The notes under the pieces are model-generated. The model ran no database searches and was not told where the DNA came from. It saw only the letters and a list, made by a program, of their open reading frames with translations. Of a stretch of DNA of 32,292 nucleotides, positions 18,609 to 26,339 are shown one piece after another; within the stretch, counting starts at the first letter, position 1; every line of letters begins with the position of its first letter. Origin of the DNA: Lachnospiraceae bacterium (GTDB taxonomy: Bacteria > Bacillota > Clostridia > Lachnospirales > Lachnospiraceae); contig JAAVZI010000006.1 of assembly GCA_022791575.1 (NCBI GenBank), forward strand, positions 1-32,292. Reading direction: 5' to 3'. The position numbers and the translations under genes were made by a program.

Positions 18609-18799
18609 ATAATTGCGAAATTCGGATTCAAAGGGACGAATTTGAACAATCCATACAAAAATTCCGCTCAAAAACGTTGATTGGACATCAAGAGAGGTTC
18701 AGTTCTGTTGGGAGGTGTTCTGGTGTCAACATTTGATTCGCTCTGTTTTTGTAGAATTTTCTTTAAATCTGGTTATTAATTTGATTTTCTCAAATGTAT
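18609..18799 (+). repeat. Hairpin repeat, copy A (forward, long loop, degraded right arm)
   Basis: Starts near AATTGCGAAATTCGG, then GGGACGAATTTGAACAAT, the left arm, CTCAAAAACGT, an insertion of about 55 bases (TGATTGGACA... to ...GGTGTCAACA), then TTGATTCG and a decayed right arm ending around AAATCTGG. The insertion is homologous to the one in copy E2. The arm AATCCATACAAAAATTCCG is shared with copy C. Right-arm pairing is poor, so this copy looks old. Confidence 0.65.
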
Positions 18800-18810
18800 A
18801 AAAATAATAA

Positions 18811-18953
18811 TAGGTGATTGCGAAAGTCGTATTCCAGGCGACGAGTTTGAACAATATATACAAAAATTCCGCTCAAAGACGTTTTTAATTCGCTACATTT
18901 TTGTATATATTGCCCAAACTCTGGCATTGAAATAAGAGTTTTGCAAATTTCTA
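18811..18953 (+). repeat. Hairpin repeat, copy B (forward, short loop)
   Basis: A 143-base palindromic element. The inner arms 18843-18867 and 18897-18921 are complementary at 23 of 25 positions. The tip holds the family core at 18872-18892 with one change (A for G). Outer ends TAGGTGATTGCGAAAGTC and TAGAAATTTGCAAAACTC (reverse complement of the right end) are imperfect inverted repeats. GGCGACGAG lies at the left base and CTCTGG at the right base. Flanked on both sides by AAAAATAATAA-like sequence. Confidence 0.85.
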
Positions 18954-18964
18954 AAAAATAATAA

Positions 18965-19108
18965 TAGGCAATTGCAAAACTCATGATTCGTAACCAGATT
19001 TTAGGCAAAACACACAAAAACAGAGCGAATCAAAAACGTATTTGAGCGGAATTTTTGTATGGATTGTTTAAACTCGTCGCCTTGTATTAGACTTTCGCAA
19101 TTACCTAA
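18965..19108 (-). repeat. Hairpin repeat, copy C (reverse, short loop)
   Basis: Reverse-oriented relative to A and B. The core lies at 19026-19046 (one base different from the family core), CTCGTCGCC lies at the right base and GACTTTCGCAATTACCTA at the right end. Its arms pair through CATACAAAAA with TTTTTGTGTG, including a G-T pair. The right end stops 33 bases before the second six-cysteine gene, so the element occupies that gene's promoter region. Confidence 0.8.
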
Positions 19109-19114
19109 TATTTT

Positions 19115-19120
19115 TATAAT
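19115..19120 (+). promoter_or_regulatory. Candidate -10 box beside repeat copy C
   Basis: TATAAT at 19115-19120 lies 20 bases before the start codon at 19141. A good -35 is not visible; the best position is TTTCGC (19093-19098, 16-base spacer), which is inside the end of repeat copy C. If real, the repeat supplies part of this promoter. Confidence 0.35.
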
Positions 19121-19140
19121 GATGAGAGGAGGTATGGAGT

Positions 19141-20346
19141 ATGACAGAAAACAATTCATTGGAGAAAAGTTCAGAAGAACGTACTAAGATTACTAAAGAA
19201 AATGAGAAAATCAGTAGTTTGGAACCATTGCCAGATGGAATACATAGAAATAAAAGATATAATAAGAACATAGTAAAAATTGCATTATTAGTGATTTTGT
19301 TATCAGGTGTCATTGGTGGAGGTATCGCAATCTATTATTATAGCCACCTCAATTCCAACCAGGCAATTGCAGAAAAAATCTGGAATGAGCATGCAGCAGA
19401 ATATTTTATGAGTGATTATGATTACCAGGCAGAAGTACAATGGGATCAAGTACATATGTTTCTGGATGCAGATGGATTTTCAGACCTATCTAATCAATCA
19501 AAAATGCAGTTTTTACAAAGGCTGGAACAGAAATGCAGCAGTGTAAAAGACTTTCAGCTGGATTATGAATTATATGCCAAAGACACGCAGTATTGGTGTG
19601 AGGGCGATATGCTCTGCATGGATACAGGAAAGAAAATTGATGTTGTAGAAGAAAAATGCAATAAAGTCTGCGGATTAATGAAAAAAAAGGAAATTCGCAA
19701 TGCGAAGAAAAATTTGGATCAGCTGACAAAGGAAGAGTTTAAGAAATTTGAGTCCAAAATTACACAAAGTTATATCAACATGGTAAAATCCAAAAAAATA
19801 ATATGCCAGACAACAGATAATGAAAAAGGTACTTATCTTGGAATGGAAAGCATGGAGTTCAAAAACTGGGCTGTTATTGAAGAGATGGGCAGGCAGCTAG
19901 AAGAATTCGGTGCCAAAGAAGACCTTAGCGGTTATATCTCCTATGCTAAGGAAGTGCAGGAGTTAGAAAAGCTAGCGGAGTATGATGCGGTTACACAATA
20001 TATTAATTCTTATTCATTCAGTAGCCTGCTAGATGAAATATCAAATGTAAGTAGAACCGAACGGAGCCTAAGAATGATTAACAATTCGCTAAGTTCTTAT
20101 AATTATTCAGATATTATGCATACATCAAATCCTTATTGCAGACAGCTGTACGATTGTTTAATGAACTATGCTGGGGGAATTGTCCATTTATATAATGGTA
20201 TTTGGTCTGGAGAGGGCAGCAGCGTTGCACAGCAGGGGGCAGAAGAACTGGCAGGAGCAAAGGAAAAATTAAATAACATAATAGAAAGCACAGAAGAGGG
20301 CCAGCGGAAACTAGTCCAGGCAGTTGAGCAGCTGCCAGCAATATAA
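19141..20346 (+). CDS. Single-pass membrane protein with six-cysteine ectodomain, copy 2
   Basis: 401 residues, paralogue of the gene at 17381 along its whole length. Cytosolic polar N-terminus, one transmembrane helix (about 45-66), then the same outer domain with the block DTGKKIDVVEEKCNKVC and the C-terminal block YDCLMNYAGGIVHLYNG. All six shared Cys are kept, and one extra Cys lies in IICQTT. The N-terminal 40 residues are the least similar part. AGAGGAGG precedes the ATG by 8 bases. The two copies are separated by about 570 bases filled with three hairpin repeats. Function unknown. Confidence 0.8.
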   Translation: MTENNSLEKSSEERTKITKENEKISSLEPLPDGIHRNKRYNKNIVKIALLVILLSGVIGGGIAIYYYSHLNSNQAIAEKIWNEHAAEYFMSDYDYQAEVQWDQVHMFLDADGFSDLSNQSKMQFLQRLEQKCSSVKDFQLDYELYAKDTQYWCEGDMLCMDTGKKIDVVEEKCNKVCGLMKKKEIRNAKKNLDQLTKEEFKKFESKITQSYINMVKSKKIICQTTDNEKGTYLGMESMEFKNWAVIEEMGRQLEEFGAKEDLSGYISYAKEVQELEKLAEYDAVTQYINSYSFSSLLDEISNVSRTERSLRMINNSLSSYNYSDIMHTSNPYCRQLYDCLMNYAGGIVHLYNGIWSGEGSSVAQQGAEELAGAKEKLNNIIESTEEGQRKLVQAVEQLPAI

Positions 20347-20383
20347 AAGAAACGATTTTTATGCAGATTTTTATCAAAAACAG

Positions 20384-20413
20384 TTGCATTACAGCCCTTG
20401 TTAATGTTATAAA
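20384..20413 (+). promoter_or_regulatory. Promoter of the amino-acid ABC transporter
   Basis: TTGCAT (20384-20389), 18-base spacer, TATAAA (20408-20413), 54 bases before the first gene of the transporter. Confidence 0.5.
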
Positions 20414-20467
20414 TAATAGGGAAGTATTTGCAGAATACCCAAATGAAAAAATTGGAGGAACGTTAAA

Positions 20468-21238
20468 ATGAAAAGAAAAATCAGTTTACTGATGACCATG
20501 CTGCTGCTGATCTGTATGATAGCAGGCTGCTCAGATTCTAAGGACGGGAAGAAAATTACCCTGGGCTTCGACCAGAATTTCCCGCCTATGGGATTTATTG
20601 GGGATGATGGAGAATTCACGGGATTTGATATCGACCTGGCAAAGGAGACCGCCAAACGGCTGGATATGGAGCTTGTTCTGCAGCCGATCGACTGGGATTC
20701 TAAAGATGCGGAACTGGAATCCGGTTCTATTGATTGTATCTGGAATGGATTTACCATGAGCGGCCGTGAAGATGACTATACATGGACAGATGCATATATG
20801 GACAACAGCCAGGTCATTGTTGTGAAGAAGGACAGCAGTTACCAGAAGCGTGAAGATTTAAAAGATAAAAATATCGAAGTACAAAAGGATTCCAGTGCGG
20901 AAAAGGCGGTCAGCGCAGATAAAGACTTTTCCAGAATGGTCAATGTATCTACCACTTCTGATTATAATAAAGGACTTATGGACTTAGAGTCAGGCGTTGT
21001 GGATGCGGTAGTGATGGACGAAATTGTTGCTGGGTATTATATTGAACATGAAAATAATAATTTCCGCATTTTGGATGACAAGCTTTCCTCTGAGGAGTAT
21101 GGAATAGGCTTTAAAAAGGGAAATGAGGAATTAAGGGACAAGGTGCAGAAAACTCTGGAAGATATGCAGAAAGACGGTACGATGAAGAAAATTTCAGAGG
21201 AATGGTTTGGCAGGGATATTACTACGATTGGAAAGTAA
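20468..21238 (+). CDS. Amino-acid ABC transporter substrate-binding lipoprotein
   Basis: 256 residues. A lipoprotein signal peptide ends in the lipobox IAGC with the lipidated Cys at residue 21. The rest is a type 3 periplasmic-binding fold (SBP_bac_3): ITLGFDQNFPPMGFIGDDGEFTGFDIDLAKE at the start of the mature part and a C-terminal GFKKGNEELRDKVQKTLEDM block. It captures a polar amino acid outside the cell for the permease and ATPase encoded next. The ligand cannot be fixed by eye. GGAGGAA precedes the ATG. The 53-base gap to the permease contains CTGCTTAAGCAG, a small palindrome. Confidence 0.94.
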   Translation: MKRKISLLMTMLLLICMIAGCSDSKDGKKITLGFDQNFPPMGFIGDDGEFTGFDIDLAKETAKRLDMELVLQPIDWDSKDAELESGSIDCIWNGFTMSGREDDYTWTDAYMDNSQVIVVKKDSSYQKREDLKDKNIEVQKDSSAEKAVSADKDFSRMVNVSTTSDYNKGLMDLESGVVDAVVMDEIVAGYYIEHENNNFRILDDKLSSEEYGIGFKKGNEELRDKVQKTLEDMQKDGTMKKISEEWFGRDITTIGK

Positions 21239-21291
21239 CAACTGCTTAAGCAGATATCTGACAGAAATAAGAGATAAAGGAGCGGATACAT

Positions 21292-21957
21292 ATGCTGTCA
21301 GCAGCAGTGAATATGGAACTGATATTTGAAAAGCTGGTTACGGGCCTGGGGACAACGCTGGGGGTGTTTTTTCTAACACTGCTGATATCGCTGCCGCTTG
21401 GCTTATTAGTGGCTTTTGGAAGAATGTCCAAAAATGCGCTTGTTCGTACCATTGTTAAATTCTATATTTCCATCATGCGCGGAACGCCTTTGATGCTGCA
21501 GCTTATGGTGGTTTTTTATGGCCCCTATTATCTGTTTGGCATTCCGCTTCGGATTGAATATCGTTTTATTGCGGTGATTATTGGATTTTCCATTAATTAT
21601 GCAGCATATTTTGCGGAGATCTACCGAGGCGGAATTGAATCCATGCCTGTTGGGCAGTATGAGGCAGCGCAGCTTCTGGGATTCAATAAAACACAGACAT
21701 TTTTCAGAATTATTCTGCCTCAGGTAATTAAAAGGATTTTGCCGTCTGTTACCAATGAGATTATTACACTTGTCAAGGATACGTCTCTAGCATTTGTAAT
21801 CTCTGTTTCGGAAATGTTTACACAAGCGCAGGCACTGTCTGCTGCGCAGAAGTCTATGGTGCCGCTTGCAGTGGCAGGAATTTTCTATTATATACTGAAT
21901 TATGTCGTGGCATTTGTTATGGAATTGATAGAAAAGAAATTGGATTACTATAAGTAA
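21292..21957 (+). CDS. Amino-acid ABC transporter permease
   Basis: 221 residues with about five transmembrane helices, typical of the HisM/GlnP permease family. The signature GTTLGVFFLTLLISLPLG starts the first span, RGTPLMLQL sits in the loop after the second, and the EAA motif GQYEAAQLLGFNKTQTFF, which contacts the ATPase, is intact. It forms the membrane channel of the importer with the binding protein before it and the ATPase 13 bases after it. AAAGGAG precedes the start codon. Confidence 0.95.
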   Translation: MLSAAVNMELIFEKLVTGLGTTLGVFFLTLLISLPLGLLVAFGRMSKNALVRTIVKFYISIMRGTPLMLQLMVVFYGPYYLFGIPLRIEYRFIAVIIGFSINYAAYFAEIYRGGIESMPVGQYEAAQLLGFNKTQTFFRIILPQVIKRILPSVTNEIITLVKDTSLAFVISVSEMFTQAQALSAAQKSMVPLAVAGIFYYILNYVVAFVMELIEKKLDYYK

Positions 21958-21970
21958 GGAGGGATGAAAC

Positions 21971-22735
21971 ATGAGCCTGCTGGAAGTCAGTCATGTCAAG
22001 AAGCAGTTTGACGGCCAAACCGTACTGGAGGACATTTCATTGTCACTAGAAGAAGGCCAGGTGCTGGGGATTATAGGCCCCTCTGGATCAGGAAAGTCTA
22101 CACTGCTTCGTTGCGCGACTATGCTGGAACGGGTAGAAGAGGGTGCTATCTCCTATGATGGTCACTCTCTTGTTCATACCTCCCAGGATGGAGTTCCAAT
22201 ATATGCAAAAGGAGAAGAACTGAAAAAAATACGTTCTATGTTTGGAATTGTATTTCAGAACTACAACCTGTTTCCGCATTTTTCTGTAATTAGAAATATT
22301 ATGGAGGCTCCTGTACATGTATTAAAGCAGAAACCGGAGGAAGCACGTCAAAAGGCAGAAATGTTGTTAAAAAAAATGGGACTGGAAGATAAAGCGGATG
22401 CATATCCATGTCAGCTATCAGGAGGGCAGCAGCAGAGAGTGTCCATTGCACGGGCACTAGCTTTAGATCCAAGGGTTTTATTCTTTGATGAACCAACGTC
22501 AGCTCTGGACCCAGAATTGACAGGAGAGATTCTGAAGGTCATTCGAGAACTGGCCGAAGATCATATGACTATGGTCATTGTAACACATGAGATGAGTTTT
22601 GCAAGGGATGTATCGGATCATCTGATCTTTATGGAAGGCGGTTATATTGTAGAGCAAGGAAAGCCGGAGGACGTGATTCATAATCCAGTGAATCCAAGGA
22701 CTAAGGAGTTCTTGAAGCGTTTTTATCAGGAGTAA
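21971..22735 (+). CDS. Amino-acid ABC transporter ATP-binding protein
   Basis: 254 residues, complete ABC ATPase. Walker A GPSGSGKST, Q-loop in VFQNYNLFPHFSV, signature LSGGQQQRVSIARAL, Walker B VLFFDEPTSALD and switch His in VTHEMSFA are all present. The sequence is of the polar amino-acid (GlnQ/HisP) type, with a slightly long insertion around HTSQDGVPIYAKGEEL before the Q-loop. AAGGAGG precedes the ATG. It is the last gene of the transporter operon; the next 490 bases hold hairpin repeats and no clear terminator. Confidence 0.96.
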   Translation: MSLLEVSHVKKQFDGQTVLEDISLSLEEGQVLGIIGPSGSGKSTLLRCATMLERVEEGAISYDGHSLVHTSQDGVPIYAKGEELKKIRSMFGIVFQNYNLFPHFSVIRNIMEAPVHVLKQKPEEARQKAEMLLKKMGLEDKADAYPCQLSGGQQQRVSIARALALDPRVLFFDEPTSALDPELTGEILKVIRELAEDHMTMVIVTHEMSFARDVSDHLIFMEGGYIVEQGKPEDVIHNPVNPRTKEFLKRFYQE

Positions 22736-22749
22736 GAGGGATATATATT

Positions 22750-22890
22750 ATGGTGATTGCGTAAGTTGTATTCTAGGCGACGAGTTTGAACAATTGATAC
22801 AAAAATTCCGCTCAAAGACGTTTTTGATTCGCTGCATTTTTGTATCAATTGCTCAAACTCTGATGGTGAATTAAGGGTTTCGCAAGTGGT
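22750..22890 (+). repeat. Hairpin repeat, copy D (forward, short loop)
   Basis: Arms 22782-22806 and 22836-22860 are complementary at 24 of 25 positions. The exact family core is at 22811-22831. GGCGACGAG precedes the left arm and CTCTGATGG follows the right arm. Compared with copy B, the arm reads CAATTGATAC instead of CAATATATAC and the opposite arm carries the matching change, so pairing is kept. Confidence 0.88.
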
Positions 22891-22942
22891 GGACTATCCT
22901 GAAAGGCAACGTGAAACGCTGTATGTTTTGTCTAAAATGTCA

Positions 22943-22990
22943 CATTGTTCAAACCCGTCGCTTGGAATACGATTTTTGCAACACCTATTG
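22943..22990 (-). repeat. Hairpin repeat remnant E1 (reverse, one end only)
   Basis: ATTGTTCAAACCCGTCGC followed by TTGGAATACG, ATTTTTGCAA and CACCTATT matches the right end of reverse-oriented copies C and E2. The core and the other arm are not recognisable in the preceding bases, so it is a fragment. Confidence 0.6.
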
Positions 22991-23001
22991 ACTATATTTA
23001 T

Positions 23002-23196
23002 TAGGCATTTGCGAACTCTCGTTCCACTGTCAGAGTTTGGACAATATATACAAAAATGTAGCGAATCAAGTGCTGACACCAGGACTCCTCCCAGCAAAGC
23101 TGGGCCCCTCCTCGTGTCCAATCAACGTCTTTGAGCGGAATTTTTGTATATATTGTTCAAGCTCGTCGCTCAGAATGCGACTTTCGCAATTACCTA
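23002..23196 (-). repeat. Hairpin repeat, copy E2 (reverse, long loop with nested hairpin)
   Basis: Arms 23033-23057 and 23140-23164 are complementary apart from a few positions. The core is split by about 50 bases that form a second hairpin: GACACCAGGA (23075-23084) with TCCTCGTGTC (23109-23118), and CCCAGC (23090-23095) with GCTGGG (23099-23104). CTCGTCGC and GCGACTTTCGCAATTACCTA form the right end, which stops about 16 bases before the ribosome binding site of galM. Confidence 0.82.
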
Positions 23197-23227
23197 TTAC
23201 TATATTTTACAAGAGGAGGAATTTAGT

Positions 23228-24265
23228 ATGTCAGTAACAATAGAATCATTTGGAACAACTAAGAAGGGTGAGAAAGCCAGTCTGTATACATTGGAAAATG
23301 CAAATGGCATGAAAGCATCCATCAGTGATTTTGGCGCTGTTCTGGTCAAGCTTTTGGTAAAGGATAAAGAAGGCCGAAGCCATGATGTGGTATGGGGTTA
23401 CGATCATGTGGAAGGATATGAGAATAATGGTGTATTCTTAGGTGCAACGATTGGCAGAAATGCGAACCGGATTGGCAAGGCCAGATTTATCATGGGCGGA
23501 ACGGAATATACATTAGATGTAAATGATGGCAATAACAATCTTCATGGTGGATTTGACGGATATCACACCAGAATGTGGCAGGCCGAGGTGAAAGAGAATG
23601 CGGTAAAATTTACTCTGAATAGTCCCGATATGGACCAGGGATTTCCAGGAAATGCAGTCATAAGTGTTACCTATGCATTAAAAGAGGATAATACACTTTC
23701 TCTGACCTATGATGCAGAGTCTGACAAGGAGACAGTGTTTAATTTGACGAACCACAGCTATTTTAACTTGGATGGTGCTGAATCTGACAGCATACTCGAA
23801 CAGCTGGTTTGGATTGATGCAGATGAATTTACTGAGGCGGATGCAGAGTCTATTCCTACGGGCAGAATATTGCCAGTAGAAGGTACACCAATGGATTTCC
23901 GCAGTTATCGTGTCATTGGCAGGGAAATTGACGCAGACTATGAGCCGCTGCAATTTGGTGCCGGTTATGACCATAACTGGGTATTGAAAAATAACGGCAA
24001 GATGGCAGTTGTAGCTAAGATGAAGTCGGAAAAGAGCGGTATTGAGATGGAAGTCTCTACCGATCTGCCTGGTATGCAGTTGTATGTGGGGAATTTCCTT
24101 AATGGTGAGTTGGGCAAGGATGGCAAGAAGTATGCAAGAAGAAGTGCAGCCTGTTTTGAGACCCAGTATTTTCCGGATGCCGTGAACCAGGAAAATTTTG
24201 CTTCTCCGATATTCCAAGCGGGAGAGAAGTATCATACAACAACAGAGTATAGATTTAAGGGCTAA
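23228..24265 (+). CDS. galM: Aldose 1-epimerase (galactose mutarotase)
   Basis: 345 residues from ATG 23228, set by GAGGAGG about 10 bases upstream; the open frame reaches back into the repeat but that part is not protein-like. The mutarotase pattern is complete: GATIGRNANRIGKA, NLHGGFDGYHTRMW, the catalytic-His region NLTNHSYFNLDG, and FETQYFPDAVN with the catalytic Glu. It interconverts alpha and beta anomers of galactose or related sugars. It stands without other sugar genes; only topB follows, one base after the stop, so the two are probably co-transcribed. Confidence 0.94.
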   Translation: MSVTIESFGTTKKGEKASLYTLENANGMKASISDFGAVLVKLLVKDKEGRSHDVVWGYDHVEGYENNGVFLGATIGRNANRIGKARFIMGGTEYTLDVNDGNNNLHGGFDGYHTRMWQAEVKENAVKFTLNSPDMDQGFPGNAVISVTYALKEDNTLSLTYDAESDKETVFNLTNHSYFNLDGAESDSILEQLVWIDADEFTEADAESIPTGRILPVEGTPMDFRSYRVIGREIDADYEPLQFGAGYDHNWVLKNNGKMAVVAKMKSEKSGIEMEVSTDLPGMQLYVGNFLNGELGKDGKKYARRSAACFETQYFPDAVNQENFASPIFQAGEKYHTTTEYRFKG

Positions 24266-24266
24266 G

Positions 24267-26249
24267 ATGAGTAAAAAATTATTTATAGCAGAGAAACCAA
24301 GCGTAGCGGCAGAATTTGCCAAGGCGCTGAAGTTTCAGACAACAAGAAAAGATGGATATATGGAGTCAGAGGAGGCTGTGGTGACTTGGTGTGTGGGGCA
24401 TCTAGTGACTATGAGCTATCCTGACGCCTATGATGAAAAGCTGAAAAGGTGGAGTCTGGAGACTCTGCCCTTTTTGCCGGATCATTTTTTATATGAAGTG
24501 ATTCCCAGTGTAAAAAAACAGTTTGGAATTGTCCGCGGACTGTTAAACCGGCAGGATGTGTCGACAATTTATGTCTGTACCGACTCCGGCCGGGAAGGAG
24601 AATATATTTATCGTTTAGTGGAGCAGATGGCGGAAGTAAAGGGCAAGGAGCGCCGACGGGTCTGGATTGATTCGCAGACGGAGGAAGAGATTCTAAGAGG
24701 AATTGAGACGGCCAAAGATTTGTCGGAGTATGATAATCTGGCATCTTCGGCCTATCTTCGTGCAAAGGAAGATTATCTGATGGGTATTAATTTTTCGCGC
24801 CTGTTGACGCTGAAATATGGCAATACGATTTCCAGTTTTCTAAGAAAGGATCGGACAGTGGTCTCGGTTGGCCGGGTCATGACTTGTGTTCTGGGGATGA
24901 TTGTCAGGCGGGAGCGGGAGATCCGCAGCTTCGTTAAAATGCCTTTTTACCGTGTGCTAGGAAAAATGAACTGGAACGAACATATATTCGAAGGAGAATG
25001 GCGTGCGGTCGAGGGCTCAAAATATTTTAAATATTCCCTGCTCTATAAGGAAAATGGATTTCAGAAAAAAGAAGATGCGCAGGCGCTTATTGATTATTTA
25101 TCTGAAGAGCAGCCTATAACCGGCCTGGTGGAGAAGGTAGAGCGTAAGAAGGAGAAGAAGAATCCGCCGCTGTTATATAATCTGGCAGAACTTCAGAATG
25201 AATGTTCCCGGCTGTTTAAACTCAATCCTGACGAAACACTTCGTATTACACAGGAATTATATGAAAAGAAGATGGTCACCTATCCGCGAACCGATGCCAG
25301 AGTGTTATCTTCGGCAGTTGCCAAAGAGATTTTTAAGAATATTAAGGGATTGGGTGCTTATGAGCCGGTCCAAATGTTTGTCAATGAAATATTGAAAGGA
25401 ACGGCATATAAAAATATTGCCAAAACCCGCTATGTTAATGATAAGCAGATTACGGATCATTATGCCATTATTCCAACCGGTCAGGGACTAAATAATCTGC
25501 GTACGATTTCTGAGAATGCAGCAAAGGTATATGAGACCATTGTTCGACGGTTTCTGGCTATTTTCTATGAGCCAGCAATTTATCAGAAGCTTGCAGTCAT
25601 CGTGAAAATCAAAACAGAACATATGTTCAGCAATTTTAAGGTGCTGGCAGAGGAAGGCTATCTAAAAGTAATGCAGTATAGCTTTGTCAAAAAGAAGGAA
25701 AATGTCGAGGATTCTATGGACGCTGTTTTTTTAGAACAGCTCAAGCATCTAAAAAAGGGAGAGAGTATTTCGGTGGAGGAATTATATATGAAAGAGGGTG
25801 AGACAGCACCGCCTAAACGTTATAATTCTGGTTCTTTGATTCTGGCTATGGAAAATGCCGGACAGCTGATTGAGGATGAAGATTTGCGGGCGCAGATTAA
25901 AGGAAGCGGTATTGGAACCAGTGCTACCAGAGCAGAGATTTTAAAGAAGCTAGTGAATAATCAGTATCTGTCACTGAATAAGAAGACCCAGATCGTAACG
26001 CCTACCCAGCTGGGAGAAATGATATTTGATGTAGTCAATGCCTCGATCCGGCAGCTTCTAAACCCGGAACTAACGGCTAGTTGGGAGAAAGGATTAACCT
26101 ATGTAGCCGAAGGTACAATCAGCGAAGAGGAATATATGACAAAGCTTAATGATTTTATACAGAAACGGACAAGTGGTGTTCTAGGTTTGCAAAACCAATA
26201 TATGCTGCGGCAGTTTTTTGAACAGACGGCCAAGTATTATGAGAAATGA
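24267..26249 (+). CDS. topB: DNA topoisomerase III
   Basis: 660 residues from ATG 24267 (MSKKLFIAEKPSVA), one base after galM; the ribosome binding site is weak (AAGG), so translation may depend on galM. A Toprim domain carries Glu9 in AEKPS and TDSGREGE (105-112), then the type IA core with the active-site Tyr339 in TYPRTDAR, and GIGTSATRAEI near the end. No zinc-finger tail is present. The enzyme is a type IA topoisomerase that unlinks single-stranded regions. Short topB genes like this occur both in chromosomes and in mobile elements; the housekeeping-like context here favours a chromosomal gene. Confidence 0.93.
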   Translation: MSKKLFIAEKPSVAAEFAKALKFQTTRKDGYMESEEAVVTWCVGHLVTMSYPDAYDEKLKRWSLETLPFLPDHFLYEVIPSVKKQFGIVRGLLNRQDVSTIYVCTDSGREGEYIYRLVEQMAEVKGKERRRVWIDSQTEEEILRGIETAKDLSEYDNLASSAYLRAKEDYLMGINFSRLLTLKYGNTISSFLRKDRTVVSVGRVMTCVLGMIVRREREIRSFVKMPFYRVLGKMNWNEHIFEGEWRAVEGSKYFKYSLLYKENGFQKKEDAQALIDYLSEEQPITGLVEKVERKKEKKNPPLLYNLAELQNECSRLFKLNPDETLRITQELYEKKMVTYPRTDARVLSSAVAKEIFKNIKGLGAYEPVQMFVNEILKGTAYKNIAKTRYVNDKQITDHYAIIPTGQGLNNLRTISENAAKVYETIVRRFLAIFYEPAIYQKLAVIVKIKTEHMFSNFKVLAEEGYLKVMQYSFVKKKENVEDSMDAVFLEQLKHLKKGESISVEELYMKEGETAPPKRYNSGSLILAMENAGQLIEDEDLRAQIKGSGIGTSATRAEILKKLVNNQYLSLNKKTQIVTPTQLGEMIFDVVNASIRQLLNPELTASWEKGLTYVAEGTISEEEYMTKLNDFIQKRTSGVLGLQNQYMLRQFFEQTAKYYEK

Positions 26250-26263
26250 AACAGTTTCAGATA

Positions 26264-26309
26264 GAATCTATATTCTGTAGTTTATAAATCTTCTACACAA
26301 TATAGATTC
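26264..26309. repeat. Long AT-rich hairpin between convergent genes
   Basis: GAATCTATATT (26264-26274) is perfectly complementary to AATATAGATTC (26299-26309), and inside it TGTAG (26276-26280) pairs with CTACA (26293-26297), separated by one mismatch. The loop is 12 bases. It lies between the ends of topB (plus) and the GGDEF gene (minus). There is no strong T-tract, so a terminator role is possible but not clear. Confidence 0.5.
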
Positions 26310-26339
26310 CATTACGCTCTATTTTAGAAAAACAGATAT

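Noticed and set aside
18811-18953. CRISPR or integron attC interpretation of the hairpin repeats
   Set aside because: Copies are not regularly spaced with unique spacers, there are no cas or integrase genes in the window, and attC-type end boxes are not visible.
18309-19017. Minus-strand ORFs between the two six-cysteine genes
   Set aside because: They are antisense to a gene or run through repeats A and B; the similar peptides in them come from the repeat sequence itself.
21242-21253. CTGCTTAAGCAG palindrome between binding protein and permease genes
   Set aside because: Only a 4-bp stem with a 4-base loop; too weak to claim as a regulatory or processing site.
22886-23237. Short ORFs across copies D to E2
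   Set aside because: They are readings through the hairpin repeats, occur on both strands, and lack ribosome binding sites.
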